The notes below the pieces were generated by a model. It saw nothing but the letters and a program-made list of their open reading frames with translations, had not been told where the DNA came from and made no database searches. Source: Trichoplax sp. H2 (taxonomy: Eukaryota > Placozoa > Uniplacotomia > Trichoplacea). Taken from it: a stretch of DNA of 64,000 nucleotides. This document shows positions 25,201 through 35,111 of this stretch, piece after piece (position 1 is the stretch's first letter; each line of letters begins with the position of its first letter). The stretch lies in contig NOWV01000043.1 of the NCBI GenBank assembly GCA_003344405.1, positions 248,001 to 312,000 of the forward strand. Reading direction: 5' to 3'. A program made the position numbers and the translations under genes.

Positions 25201-25799
25201 GATTGGTCCAATCTTCATGCTCGTCTAGTGGCACGATATGTGATCCAACATGCATAGAAGCAGCTGGAAAAGCTCTCGCTCTTCCAATATTCATAACGAG
25301 ATGCACGCTGTCGGTTGGCCAAGTATCATTCTGCAGCAGCATTTCTGCCAACAGTGCAGCAAATACCTGCATAAGTTGCCAACAAAAACCGATGAGAGGA
25401 TGACAATGCGATGGTATATTATTTTACAAGATAGGCATGAGTGATGGCTATGTCATCATTGCATGGTCAATAGTGGTCATCATTACATGGCCATGCAGAA
25501 TAGCTCCATGTTACAGATAGGAAGATGGTAGTCATCGAGGATTCAATCCAGGGATGTTGTGATTGAATGATGAGGAGTCAGAATTGTTAATACAACTCGA
25601 TATTGCAACGATTGGAAATGATCGATCATGCTGTTTCTAAAGTAAGGACAATTGATAAAAGTCTAGGTAATGAAATGTCACCTGTGCCAGTTAACCTTTC
25701 TACTGGTGGAAATTAATTATTCATGATCATTGATTATAATTCATTCCACAATAATGCTGGTATAAGCAGAATACAGTCATTCATCAATACTTGTACATA

Positions 25800-26190
25800 T
25801 CGAATTGTACTTCACTTTCATCATTGCCTATGTCAGCAAAATCTCATTTTGTGATGATCAGCATTATTTGTATTGAATAGGAAAGCTGTGCTCGTCGAAA
25901 GCACACTGTTGATACTTTGTATCGACGCGTTTATACAGTAATTGCAATTCATTTTAATGATTGCCTATGTCAGCAAAATCTCATTTTATGATGATCAGCA
26001 TTATTTGTATTGAATAGGAAAGCTGTGCTCGTCGAAAGCACACTGTTGATACTTTGTATCGACGCGTTTATACAGTAATTGCAATTCATTTTAATGATTG
26101 CCTATGTTAGCAAAATCTCATTTTATGATGATCAGCATTATTTTAGAAAGCAATCACACTCATGATACTTTGTATCGATCACAATCATCA
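25800..26190. repeat. Tandem array, period 137 bp, about 2.5 units
   Basis: The block starting TTGCCTATGTCAGCAAAATC recurs at 25824, 25961 and 26098, each 137 bp apart. Units 1 and 2 are nearly identical. Unit 3 is truncated and rearranged after TCAGCATTATTT. Each full unit contains the inverted repeat GTGCT...AGCAC. Confidence 0.9.
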
Positions 26191-26725
26191 CTGTACATTG
26201 TATAACAATAATTGGAAAGAGCAAAAGTCAAAATGCCTTGCCAACCGATGCAATCGTGTCCATGTCAACAAGTTCATTAGAGCATTGATTTGCACCGGCT
26301 CTCCATGGTCCCACACAAGCACTCATGCGACAACGAAGCAAAATATCACCAATGGCACAATACACCCAGTGGATGCATCATCGATTTCATTCCCATTGAA
26401 TATGGAATGAGAAGAATTGGAGTGGAATACTCAATTGCATCGCAGTTAAAACATGCCAAAGCATGCAAGAGTTGTAGCTTGACAATGGCGACGATGATTA
26501 GGATAGCGAGTTGCAACATGTTTATTCATGATTTATCGTGCAATAAACTTGTTCAAGTTGGACTTTATCCGTACGTCTGTAACGATCGTGAATCGCACCA
26601 TACAGTATAGTGTACACTAGACAGTGTCAAGATTCCTCATTTCATTCCATAGTGTGAGTAATAGAAATCAACTGCCCATGAAACACCTCCCCAATTGCAA
26701 ATCATTCAATCTTGAATCATAAATA

Positions 26726-27300
26726 TTGATATTAATTATAAACTTTCCTATGCAAGATGTGTCTACGTATTTCAAACCATGAATTTTCCATCCATTGGAT
26801 CAAAGTTGATTTCAAAATTACACTATCGAATGAAAGGGATCCCGCAGTACGATAGCGATTAAAGATTGATAATAATTATACACTTTCCTATGCAAGATGT
26901 GTCTACGTATTTCAAACCATGAATTTTCCTTCCATTGGATCATGATTGATTTCAAAATTGCACTATCGAATGAAAGGGATCCCGCAGTACGATAGCGATT
27001 AAAGATTGAATAATAATTATACACTTTCCTATGCAAGATGTGTCTACGTATTTCAAACCATGAATTTTCCTTCCATTGGATCAAAGTTGATAATAATTAT
27101 ACACTTTCCTATGCAAGATGTGTCTACGTATTTCAAACCATGAATTTTCCTTCCATTGGATCAAAGTTGATAATAATTATACACTTTCCTATGCAAGATG
27201 TGTCTACGTATTTAAAACCTTCAATTTTCCATCCATTGGATCAAAGTTGATTTCAAATTGCACTATCGAATGAAAGGGATCCCGCAGTACGATAGCGATT
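26726..27300. repeat. Compound tandem array of an 80-bp (A) and a 60-bp (B) unit, order A B A B A A A B
   Basis: Unit A starts TTGATAATAATTATACACTT and contains CTATGCAAGATGTGTCTACG. Unit B starts TTGATTTCAAAATTGCACTA and contains GGGATCCCGCAGTACG. A starts at 26726, 26866, 27006, 27087 and 27167; the last B starts at 27247. A+B is exactly 140 bp. Unit B carries the inverted repeat CTATCG...CGATAG, about 21 bp apart. Open frames across the array come from the repeats, not from genes. Confidence 0.9.
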
Positions 27301-28404
27301 AGTCTCTCGAAAGTTGTACAACACCTTTTTCTACCTGTGTACATTAGTGTACATGGATGCTGAAAAATAGAGTAGAAAAGTAGACCTTCTCATTTGATAG
27401 CAGGAACTATCCATGAATAATAAAAGAAGAGAATGAGAGATGACCATTTGGAGTCATTCTTTTAGTAGTTTCTCTTTCCAGTGAGCAATTATTCTCTGTC
27501 TTTTATCCTTGCTTTTAGTCGTATAATTCAGCTATGTTTCAGTTCTAATACTAAAAAGAAAGATTGCGGGGTAAGAAATGGCCGCACAATGCTCAGTGTA
27601 CAGTAGGCCACGGTAGTTCCGCCAGACGTGGATGCAACTCTACTTCTGCCACAACGCAGAACCAATATACCTGTCAAAACATAAGTCATGGACAATGTTT
27701 TACACTGCGTCTTTCATTGCCGTTTAGATACTTTAACTCTGAAAAAAATGGAATTAAAAATGAGCGTGCGAATACCGTAGTTTCTACCAATATCGAGCAT
27801 ATGAACAGAATTTTCGAAATATACAGATACAATTATTTGGGTTGACTGTGTGTACATATAGATGGTAATAAATTTCATTTATACTTTTACTCTAATATCT
27901 GATACGAAAATAATGTTGTACTGCATTGTACAGCAACATTGATCAAGTGGTCATGGCCATGCAATCCGATGAGTACACTTTTAAACTAAAACTGAGTTTT
28001 TAAACTAACATGGACGACAGACAGTAAAGTCCTAGAAGAAGACATGGTTCATCACTCCCTCGGATGGACGGACTTTTCTACCCAATGAGACCGTCAATAG
28101 GCCAAAATAACGCCTTCGTATGGATCTTCCGTGTCTGTTTTTCAAATCACAGGCACTAATTTAAAGAGCGTCTACGACATTATACAACTGTTTTCAAGGA
28201 GAACTTTGTAATAGATAAAATGATTCAATGTAATATTCCTTAATTGAGAAAACATCGGTCAATTCAATATCGACCGACTGCATCCTCAAGTACTGCCATA
28301 ACCAAGTGTTTAGCAACTTCAATTCGTTCCTGCCGTATTTGGACGAATGTGTCTGTCCGTCCAAGAGTGATCAGTCCAGGTCATTCTTTCTGGCAGTCCA
28401 CGAC

Positions 28405-28427
28405 AGTACAGTACTGTATACTGTACT
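28405..28427. repeat. Perfect palindrome, 9-bp arms
   Basis: AGTACAGTA (28405-28413), a 5-bp loop, then TACTGTACT (28419-28427). It lies in a longer run of overlapping GTACAGTA/TACTGTAC words (about 28403-28450) and about 190 bp upstream of the coiled-coil gene start. It could be a cruciform or a binding site. Confidence 0.8.
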
Positions 28428-28612
28428 GCACTGTACTTAGTACTGTACTCACATGCAAACCAGAAACTGTTGTCAAACTCTAGTTTTGAATGAAGGTTAA
28501 GCAGGATAACTAATGAAGGAATAAATATCATCGTCTCTATCCAAAGTAAAATCAGCACATACCATGTAGAAATGATTCCATTCTATCATACTAACCCTTT
28601 AGCCTATCAATC

Positions 28613-31600
28613 ATGTCTTTATTTACTGGTTTAAATATTAAATCAACTCATGAAGGTGAGCAACGTCAAGATGATGATGGCCAACAGACTAGGCAAGAAA
28701 GCCATTTGTTGCAATCATCTTTCTCCTTTCTACGCCAAGGTAAGCATAACTCATCACATTCACGTTCTTCCTAGGTTATCATCATGATTGATGAGTCACG
28801 AAAACCATCCTAATTCATACGTATCAAAATTGTACCATTAGCCACTAGCTCTGATAATGAAAGCGCCATAAGTTTAACCCCGGAAAAGAAGAATCCATCC
28901 AGTCATGTCAGAACAACTAAAAAGAAATTCAGAAAGACAAATAAGCTAAAACCTGGTCATGCCCGACAAGAAGCTTTACAAGTCGCTGCCCAATTTGAAG
29001 GTAAGAGAATACCGCTTCAATGATCGCTAAATCATCAAGATAATACAAAGACTGACGGTAGAATAGGAGTATTAAGAACTTTCATAAATGAAAACTTACT
29101 TATTAGTAGTTTAATTCTGTGCTCGACGTGGGTGTATTATTCGATTTAAAGGGATTCAACAACGATCAGGTGATGATCACGAAAATGCTACAAGAAGAAT
29201 GCCAACAAGTGATAAAGCTAGTCTTCAGGGATCCAAGGAAATGGAGACAACTGATAGTGATAGCCAAATTGAGTTAACGCCAACAAGTGCTAAAGTGAGT
29301 CTTCAAGGATCCGAGCAAAGGGAGACAACTGATAATGATAGCCAAATTGAATTAACGTCGCAGAAAAATCCAGGCAATGCTACTATGAATGTTATTCAAC
29401 TCTCTGAGGAAGAAATAGCTCAATCAAGTAGCAGCAGTAGTCAAGCCATTGCAAATGAAGATTGCAGTAGTAATGATACATCAATACAATCGGATATACA
29501 AACCATGACGATAAAAGAAAGTCATAATGATTATGGTGTGCAATCGATTAGCGAGTCAAGCTACTCGGATGATAGAAGCTTGGCTGGAAAGCTGCGTATT
29601 CAAGACAATGATACAACCCATTTAGCGGATGATGGGGATATTGAAATTTTACTAGAGACAACCAAACAAAGTTCAACCTCTCATAATGATCACGACCAAG
29701 ATACAAAGGACGATGATTCTAATAAAGGTATACTCGTATACTGATAGCAGCCATTTTCTACATTAAATTAGCATAGGTTACAATATTAAAGTGTAGTACA
29801 CAGAGTAGATTGATATTTCTTTATGATCCACTATTAAACAAAATGAAAAAATTATACACCATGGAGATATACGAAATTAAGAAATCCTTCATTGAGATTT
29901 TGACTCCTATAGTCTACAAATAGTACATTTTCAATTTTGTAAATATATAATTGTCAATGAATTGCACTTGATAAACCTTTTTTTTGATTCCTTGGTGTGT
30001 GTAATCATGACTGTTGCAGAGGAATTCATTAGTAAAAAAGTTATCAACATTAAAAAAGTATTGGATTCTAAAGTGAAGCAAAATGAGTAAGTTATCTTTA
30101 AAATATACCTAAGGAAATATTTTCAACTAATAATACGCTGTACTGTACAATACTTGCAATTACGTCAAATCAGCCATGATTCATGGTGAATGGATAAGAC
30201 TTATCTTATCAATTATTGACTATGCAAACTAACATTGGTTTATCCTAGATTCCTACTAAACAAGGTCAAAATCGAGTATGAAACGTATGTTAAATCGACG
30301 ACGGAATATTATCAGCAAAGACTAGATTTACGTCATGAACTATCGAAATTATTTGATGAACAAGATAAAGCTGCAGCTAGAGAAGACTATGAAATGGCTG
30401 AAGAAATGAATAATAAGATAGATGATCTAAGAGATCAATTAAGTATTACAGCTGTAACTCATCGCCACCATCAAGATAATCAACAGACGACGTCGATATT
30501 AAATAAATACATTGATGCGTATGAAGAAGAAATCAATGCGTACAAAATAGCGGTTGAAGAACTGGTTGATATCGAAACAGAAGAAAAAGTATTTATTGAG
30601 GAGCGACAAAAACAGTTAAATGATGAATTACACCAAATAAAACATCTTATAGAAGCTAAAGAGGATAGATTAAAGCGTTTACGAAGTAGAGTTGTATTAG
30701 ATAGGCAACATATAGAAAATGAAGAAAATTTATTAAAGGTAATTTTTACCGATTGGTCACTTCTGGAATGCATTCATTCTAATATCGTAAAATAGGATAA
30801 TTCCATTCTGTAATCAATAACTGATGTGAAATACTTTATATTACAGGCAGAAGTAGAAAATAAAACTCAAGTGTACTCTAGTAGAATAAACGTACTAACT
30901 TTGGAATTATCAGATATAAGAAAAGAAATAGTTAATTTGGAAAAGTTATTAGAGGAAGCACATTTAAAGGAAGTAGAACATGTCCTAGCAATTGAGAAAG
31001 AACAGAAAAATATCGATATTGTTAAAAAAGAATTATCACTCGAGTGGTCAGATCTAAGCGAAGAAAAACTAAAGATCAAATGTCGAGAAGACCAGTTAGA
31101 AGATGAAGAGGTGTTATGGACTTTAATAGATATAACTTAATAAGCGTTATGAAATACCTTTGCGCCTATTTATAGCATCTTTTAACAAAGCCGTTATTCA
31201 AATTAATGACCTAGAAAAAGTTGCAATTATATCAGCGTGAATACGATACAAAAATGGAGGGTTTAGGACAAGCCGGATTCAGGTATTGAATGATGATGAA
31301 ACATTATTTCCACCATAAAATAATGTATATAAGTCGGACTTTCGGATTTAATCCACTTTATTCTATAGAGCTGATTCAGCATTTGGTTGTATATCCGCTC
31401 TTATCAGTGAGAGTAAAACTGATCTTGACAAGAAAAATCTAGAATTAGAGAAATTTAAGACGTTTAGAAAGAAGTGGCCATGCAATACATCTCAGGTTGC
31501 GCAAACGCTAAGGTAACCACTTGTAACTTTAAATAAGTCTTTCTCCAAAAAGCTGCTGCTTTGCTCTTGCTTGCCTTTTTTGGTTAAAGTCATTCCTTAA

Positions 31601-32897
31601 ATCAGTTTTAGGAAGGATTTGCAAGAACTAACAAATAACGTCGCGAAACTAACCACTGAGGTATGACTTTTGATGATTGTGAATTGTGTAAAGGTATGTA
31701 TTTTTTGTTTACAATTTAATAACGCTAATAATAATTCAATAGGTTACCAATAAAGAAGCAATGATTGCCACGCTGAAAAAACGATCAGCAGAAATACAGG
31801 ATAAATGCTCTGAGTTACAAACAGCTAAGAAACTTGCAGCTGATAGTAAGTTAATGCGATACATTGAACAATGCAACATGTAAAAAATAGCAATCGCTTA
31901 CTCTGGTAATGTAACCATGTATGTAATTGGTATAATGCGGTTTAAATGATGCAGGGAGAAATTTTAGAGAAGCTAAGAAGTTAGCCAATGAACTAAAAGC
32001 GTTAAATGAAGAACATCAAAACTACAAGTTGCAACTTCAGGCTGTCGAAGTAGATCTAGAAAGCCATTCGGCCGATTTAGTGCAAGCACAAACTCTATTA
32101 AGTAATCGCCAAAAAGAAGTAAACAGCATCGAAATGAAAGAATGTGAGGCGATTGACTCTACAGAATAGTTTCACTTGCTTTGTTCATATCTTTTAATTG
32201 ACTAACGCTTATTATTTTTTGTATGTGCTCCCTACAGGTAGCAGTCTTTTAGTCATAATCGTTGATTCAATCAAAAAATTAGAGTCCCAGTTAGAAATGT
32301 AAGTCTCGAAATTTAATATTATCTATTTAAGCTGTAATAGTATAATAGTACAGTACTTGTAATGAAGTAGAATATTAGCATTCTTTGTGTAAAATTTGTT
32401 GTATATTTAGATTATCTTCAGAAGATCTTCTTAGAACCGTAATTCAACAAGAGTTAACTGTATATATGGTGAGTATGGAGGCGTTCGTGACAACATGTTA
32501 ATATAATTACAGCACTACATTAATCATTACTATATTCGATTAATAGATGATTAAAAATGAATTGGACAGTCTTGTTCCTAAATTAAACGTTGGCGAAAGC
32601 GCATTAAAAATTGATTTAGCTGAATCTTGCAATCCAGAAGAAATTAAATATAAAATGAAAAAATTAGAAAGTCAATTGGAATCAGCCGTAGTAGAAGAGG
32701 ATTACGATCTAGCTGATATCCTTCGATGTTTTACCCGAATGATGTTGTAATCTGCTATATATTAATTTTTTAAAGATCATTGTAGTGTACCATATTTTCT
32801 TTAACAATGCCTAAATGATCTGCATGAACAGTTAAAATCGTTAGGCGATTACCTAGACCAAATGAAACGAGAAGATCCGCAAGCTACCTCGGCATGA
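28613..32897 (+). CDS. Coiled-coil protein with two UVR-like motifs (15 exons, 861 aa)
   Basis: Exons: 28613-28739, 28842-29000, 29152-29727, 30020-30086, 30249-30738, 30847-31110, 31236-31282, 31369-31512, 31612-31660, 31743-31845, 31955-32143, 32238-32298, 32411-32468, 32547-32715, 32815-32897. All joins keep frame and give 861 residues. The start MSLFTGLNIK is followed by a basic patch (TTKKKFRKTNKLKPG), an acidic Ser/Thr-rich low-complexity exon 3 with a 26-residue duplication, then long heptad-type coiled coils. Two segments match the UVR pattern: EDYEMAEEMNNKIDDL (about residues 355-370) and EDYDLADDLHEQLKSL near the C-terminus, the latter split by the last intron. UVR motifs in UvrB/UvrC mediate helical-hairpin contacts; here a protein-protein role is inferred. 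I do not recognise the family. The last intron appears to be U12-type. Confidence 0.8.
29202..29357 (+). repeat. In-frame 78-bp duplication in exon 3
   Basis: Two 26-codon units, at 29202 and 29280, read PTS.K.SLQGS..., then ETTD.DSQIELT. They differ at a few residues (D/A, A/V, KEM/EQR, S/N). The unit lies in a disordered acidic segment. Confidence 0.88.
32716..32814 (+). other. Candidate U12-type AT-AA intron, 99 bp
   Basis: The donor reads G|ATATCCTTC, matching the U12 AT-type consensus at eight of nine positions. Near the 3' end is TTCTTTAAC, close to the U12 branch consensus TTCCTTAAC. The inferred branch A lies about 10 nt before the end CCTAA|AT. Splicing restores EDYDLADDLHEQLKSL, which aligns without gaps to the first UVR motif. 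No GT-AG pair gives this frame. Confidence 0.65.
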
Positions 32898-32977
32898 AAG
32901 ACTGCTTTCAACTTTAGAGATTGTGAAATTTCTCATAGCAAAAGCATGAAACTTTTAATATTTAAACTTGGTTGTAT

Positions 32978-32983
32978 AATAAA
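32978..32983 (+). terminator. Polyadenylation signal AATAAA
   Basis: A canonical hexamer about 80 bp after the stop of the coiled-coil gene. Cleavage would be expected within the next 30 bp. Confidence 0.5.
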
Positions 32984-33502
32984 TTCATGGCCACTCAGTA
33001 CGAAAGGATAGTCCTATACTGTATTTTCAAATAATCAATGTATTACATCTATGCGTCGTAATCGTAAAATTACGCAAGTAATGAAAGCCATACTTTAAAC
33101 AATTCTATTTTTATTTTCGTACCAGTCATATGTTGAAGACTGGAAGAGGTATCACAGGCATATACCCTATGATTTTCCAATACTGAAACACTATAAATAC
33201 TGTATCATACTATCGTAAACATATTCTTTTAGGCGTTTCGAATAATCATGCACGTTTACGTTATTTGGATTGCGTCATAGTTACTATTCCTACCCTATTT
33301 CTGAAGATGCTGCAGCGATTTACTATGTTGCAAGTGATATGACGTTATATTAGAAAAAATTGGAAAATTGTAGCTCCTCCATACTGAACTGCAAATTTGT
33401 TGCTCTTGAGATTAATTTTTTACCGCACACTTAAATTTCGGCATAATTGCGTTACGTAGCTAAATTAAATTTATCAAGTTTTCCATCAAGATTACTGTCC
33501 TA

Positions 33503-33941
33503 ATGACTGAGTGTACACGAAAAATATACAACTTAGGAAAGCGTGAGCCGTAATATCTGTGACCAATTTTTTTTTGTAGTATCTTTTCTTTTATTACTTG
33601 CATTTATCGATTTACTTCACGCATTGAGTGTCAATGAGACTTTCTATTTAATAAGAAATACTCAAAAATTTATTGAGTTGTCATATCCTAAATTAATGAT
33701 CGCGTCTAGTTTACCATACTGTCTAGTGATTGTCGGGCTATGTCATCAATTTACATTGATACTACTCATGAATAAAGAAGTAAAACATTTTAAGTATTTT
33801 CGCAACAATTTAAAAGAGCAGATTGCTGCTAAGAATCGAAAGGAAAAAAATTGCATAAGTTTGCTGGGGTACATAATCTATCATCATTTGATCATTACCG
33901 TACAACGTTGGTATAGTAAAAGTTCTAACATTGAGCGCTAA
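33503..33941 (+). CDS. Small two-helix membrane protein (two exons, 133 aa)
   Basis: Exon 1 is 33503-33542 (MTECTRKIYNLGK), ending in AAG-C|GTGAGC. Exon 2 is 33580-33941, starting after a run of T and TAG. Joined in phase 1, the junction residue is Leu and the frame is 133 residues. Two hydrophobic stretches are visible: LSFLLLLAFIDLLHAL (about residues 14-29) and ASSLPYCLVIVGLCHQFTLI (about 57-80). A basic segment rich in K and R follows, and then a weaker hydrophobic patch (SLLGYIIYHHLIITV). An N-glycosylation-type NET lies between the helices. I do not recognise the family. The 37-bp intron is very short. The alternative is an unspliced frame from GTG at 33543, which is unlikely in an animal. 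The gene converges on beta-spectrin A with only about 150 bp between stop codons. Confidence 0.5.
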
Positions 33942-34094
33942 CTTAAATTAATTACAAAAGCACAGTTATATATCTGATAAATGCTACCAAGGTAATAAGC
34001 AACTTAAGTCAATGATAAATTGCACGTAATATTACCATATATGAGTAAGTCAATGACGTTAAGATAATGACATTTGCAATCAAATGCGATAGTA

Positions 34095-35111
34095 TTAACG
34101 CTTTTTTCCGAAAAGACCTCTTTTCTTCTTATCTTTCTTATCCTTATCCTTAGCTGCTGCGGCTGATGTTGCTGCTGGTGCAGCCGTTGGTGCAGCAGTT
34201 TGTCCAGGGGGTGGAGGAGCCTCACGACGACTTGGTTTTTCATTTATAGATTCATTGCTTGGAGACTTACGTGGACTGCCAGTAACTTCTCGGTCTTCAT
34301 CACCATAGCCACCAGATGGCGTATCACCCTTAATATAATCCAGCCATTTATTCATTTCATCCTATAGATTAAATGAAGCAATGAATGTCAAGACTCAGTT
34401 AGGAAATTACCTCTCAAAGTCTGATAGTAAAATTAGATTGATCCTTAACTATCATAAAAAATATGCCTCTTCTTATTACTCACATTACTACCAGCTTGCA
34501 ATAAGTATCCATTGCCATCAGGGGCTCTATTATTTGCAAGATAAATCAACATAAGTCATCATTTTGCCATAGTTAATCTTTACTAGAAGCTTAAATTCAC
34601 TATGTTTATTAGTTTTAGGTAAGGATATTATTTAATATTGATTTCGACATACTTGAATCTAAACACGTTCTTTTTCTTCTTGTAATCAATTGCCATACCA
34701 CACTGGCAACCAGTAATGGAAATTTCTGGAGCATTCGATTTCTGTAATGGACAAATAATTAATAACTCAGATATTTATCGAATAACGTCACGTAAAAAAC
34801 AAACATAGGAATCACGATTTAAACGAGGATTCTTACATTTTGAAATTGTTTGCGATCTTTATAGAATATGAGATTGGTACCCTTTAAAACAACAAAGTAT
34901 TTGTCCCACGATCTAGTACAACGACAATAAATGAGTTACACGCTCAAAAACATGATAATTGCTTAATAAATATATTCTGCAACTGAACCTTTTATCAGCC
35001 TTTTTACCACCAGCCTCAGTCTCATGTTTGCGATGTAGCGTACCCATCATGATGGGTTCTTCTTCTTTGGGTTCATCTTCCGCTTCTGGAAGTGGTTCCA
35101 CGTCTTCATCA
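34095..35111 (-). other. PH domain and C-terminal tail of beta-spectrin A (exons 35-39)
   Basis: The PH domain runs from [20 protein letters not shown] through [33 protein letters not shown] and [20 protein letters not shown]. It matches the spectrin PH domain, which binds phosphoinositides. A Pro/Ala/Ser-rich tail follows and ends in a Lys/Arg cluster. Confidence 0.92.

Larger units (their letters stand above)
22258..28612. other. Repeat-containing intergenic region, no gene recognised
   Basis: The base composition differs from the flanks, with many TGATGA/CATCAT and TGCAA motifs. It contains tandem arrays at 25800-26190 and 26726-27300 and a palindrome at 28405-28427. Open frames of 60-110 codons occur on both strands and overlap each other; none has a recognisable domain or a paralog in the window. 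The ends would hold the promoters of the BH3 gene (minus) and of the coiled-coil gene (plus). Confidence 0.5.

Noticed and set aside
24974-25444. Cluster of overlapping frames on both strands
   Set aside because: Mutually overlapping frames of similar length suggest GC-richer non-coding DNA, not genes.
25530-25560. GGATTCAATCC, considered as a tRNA B-box/T-arm
   Set aside because: No matching acceptor stem, D-arm or A-box at the right distance.
27038-27250. 70-codon plus-strand frame
   Set aside because: It arises from the A units of the tandem array; the frame shifts between units and has no domain.
25800-27300. Direct-repeat arrays considered as CRISPR
   Set aside because: Units are contiguous with no unique spacers, and the genome is eukaryotic.
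32726-32831. GT-AG alternative for the last intron of the coiled-coil gene (GTTTTA donor, AACAG acceptor)
   Set aside because: It shifts the reading frame and destroys the second UVR motif.
33543-33580. GTG start for the small membrane protein
   Set aside because: Non-ATG start is unlikely in an animal; a phase-matched splice from an ATG exon explains the frame better.
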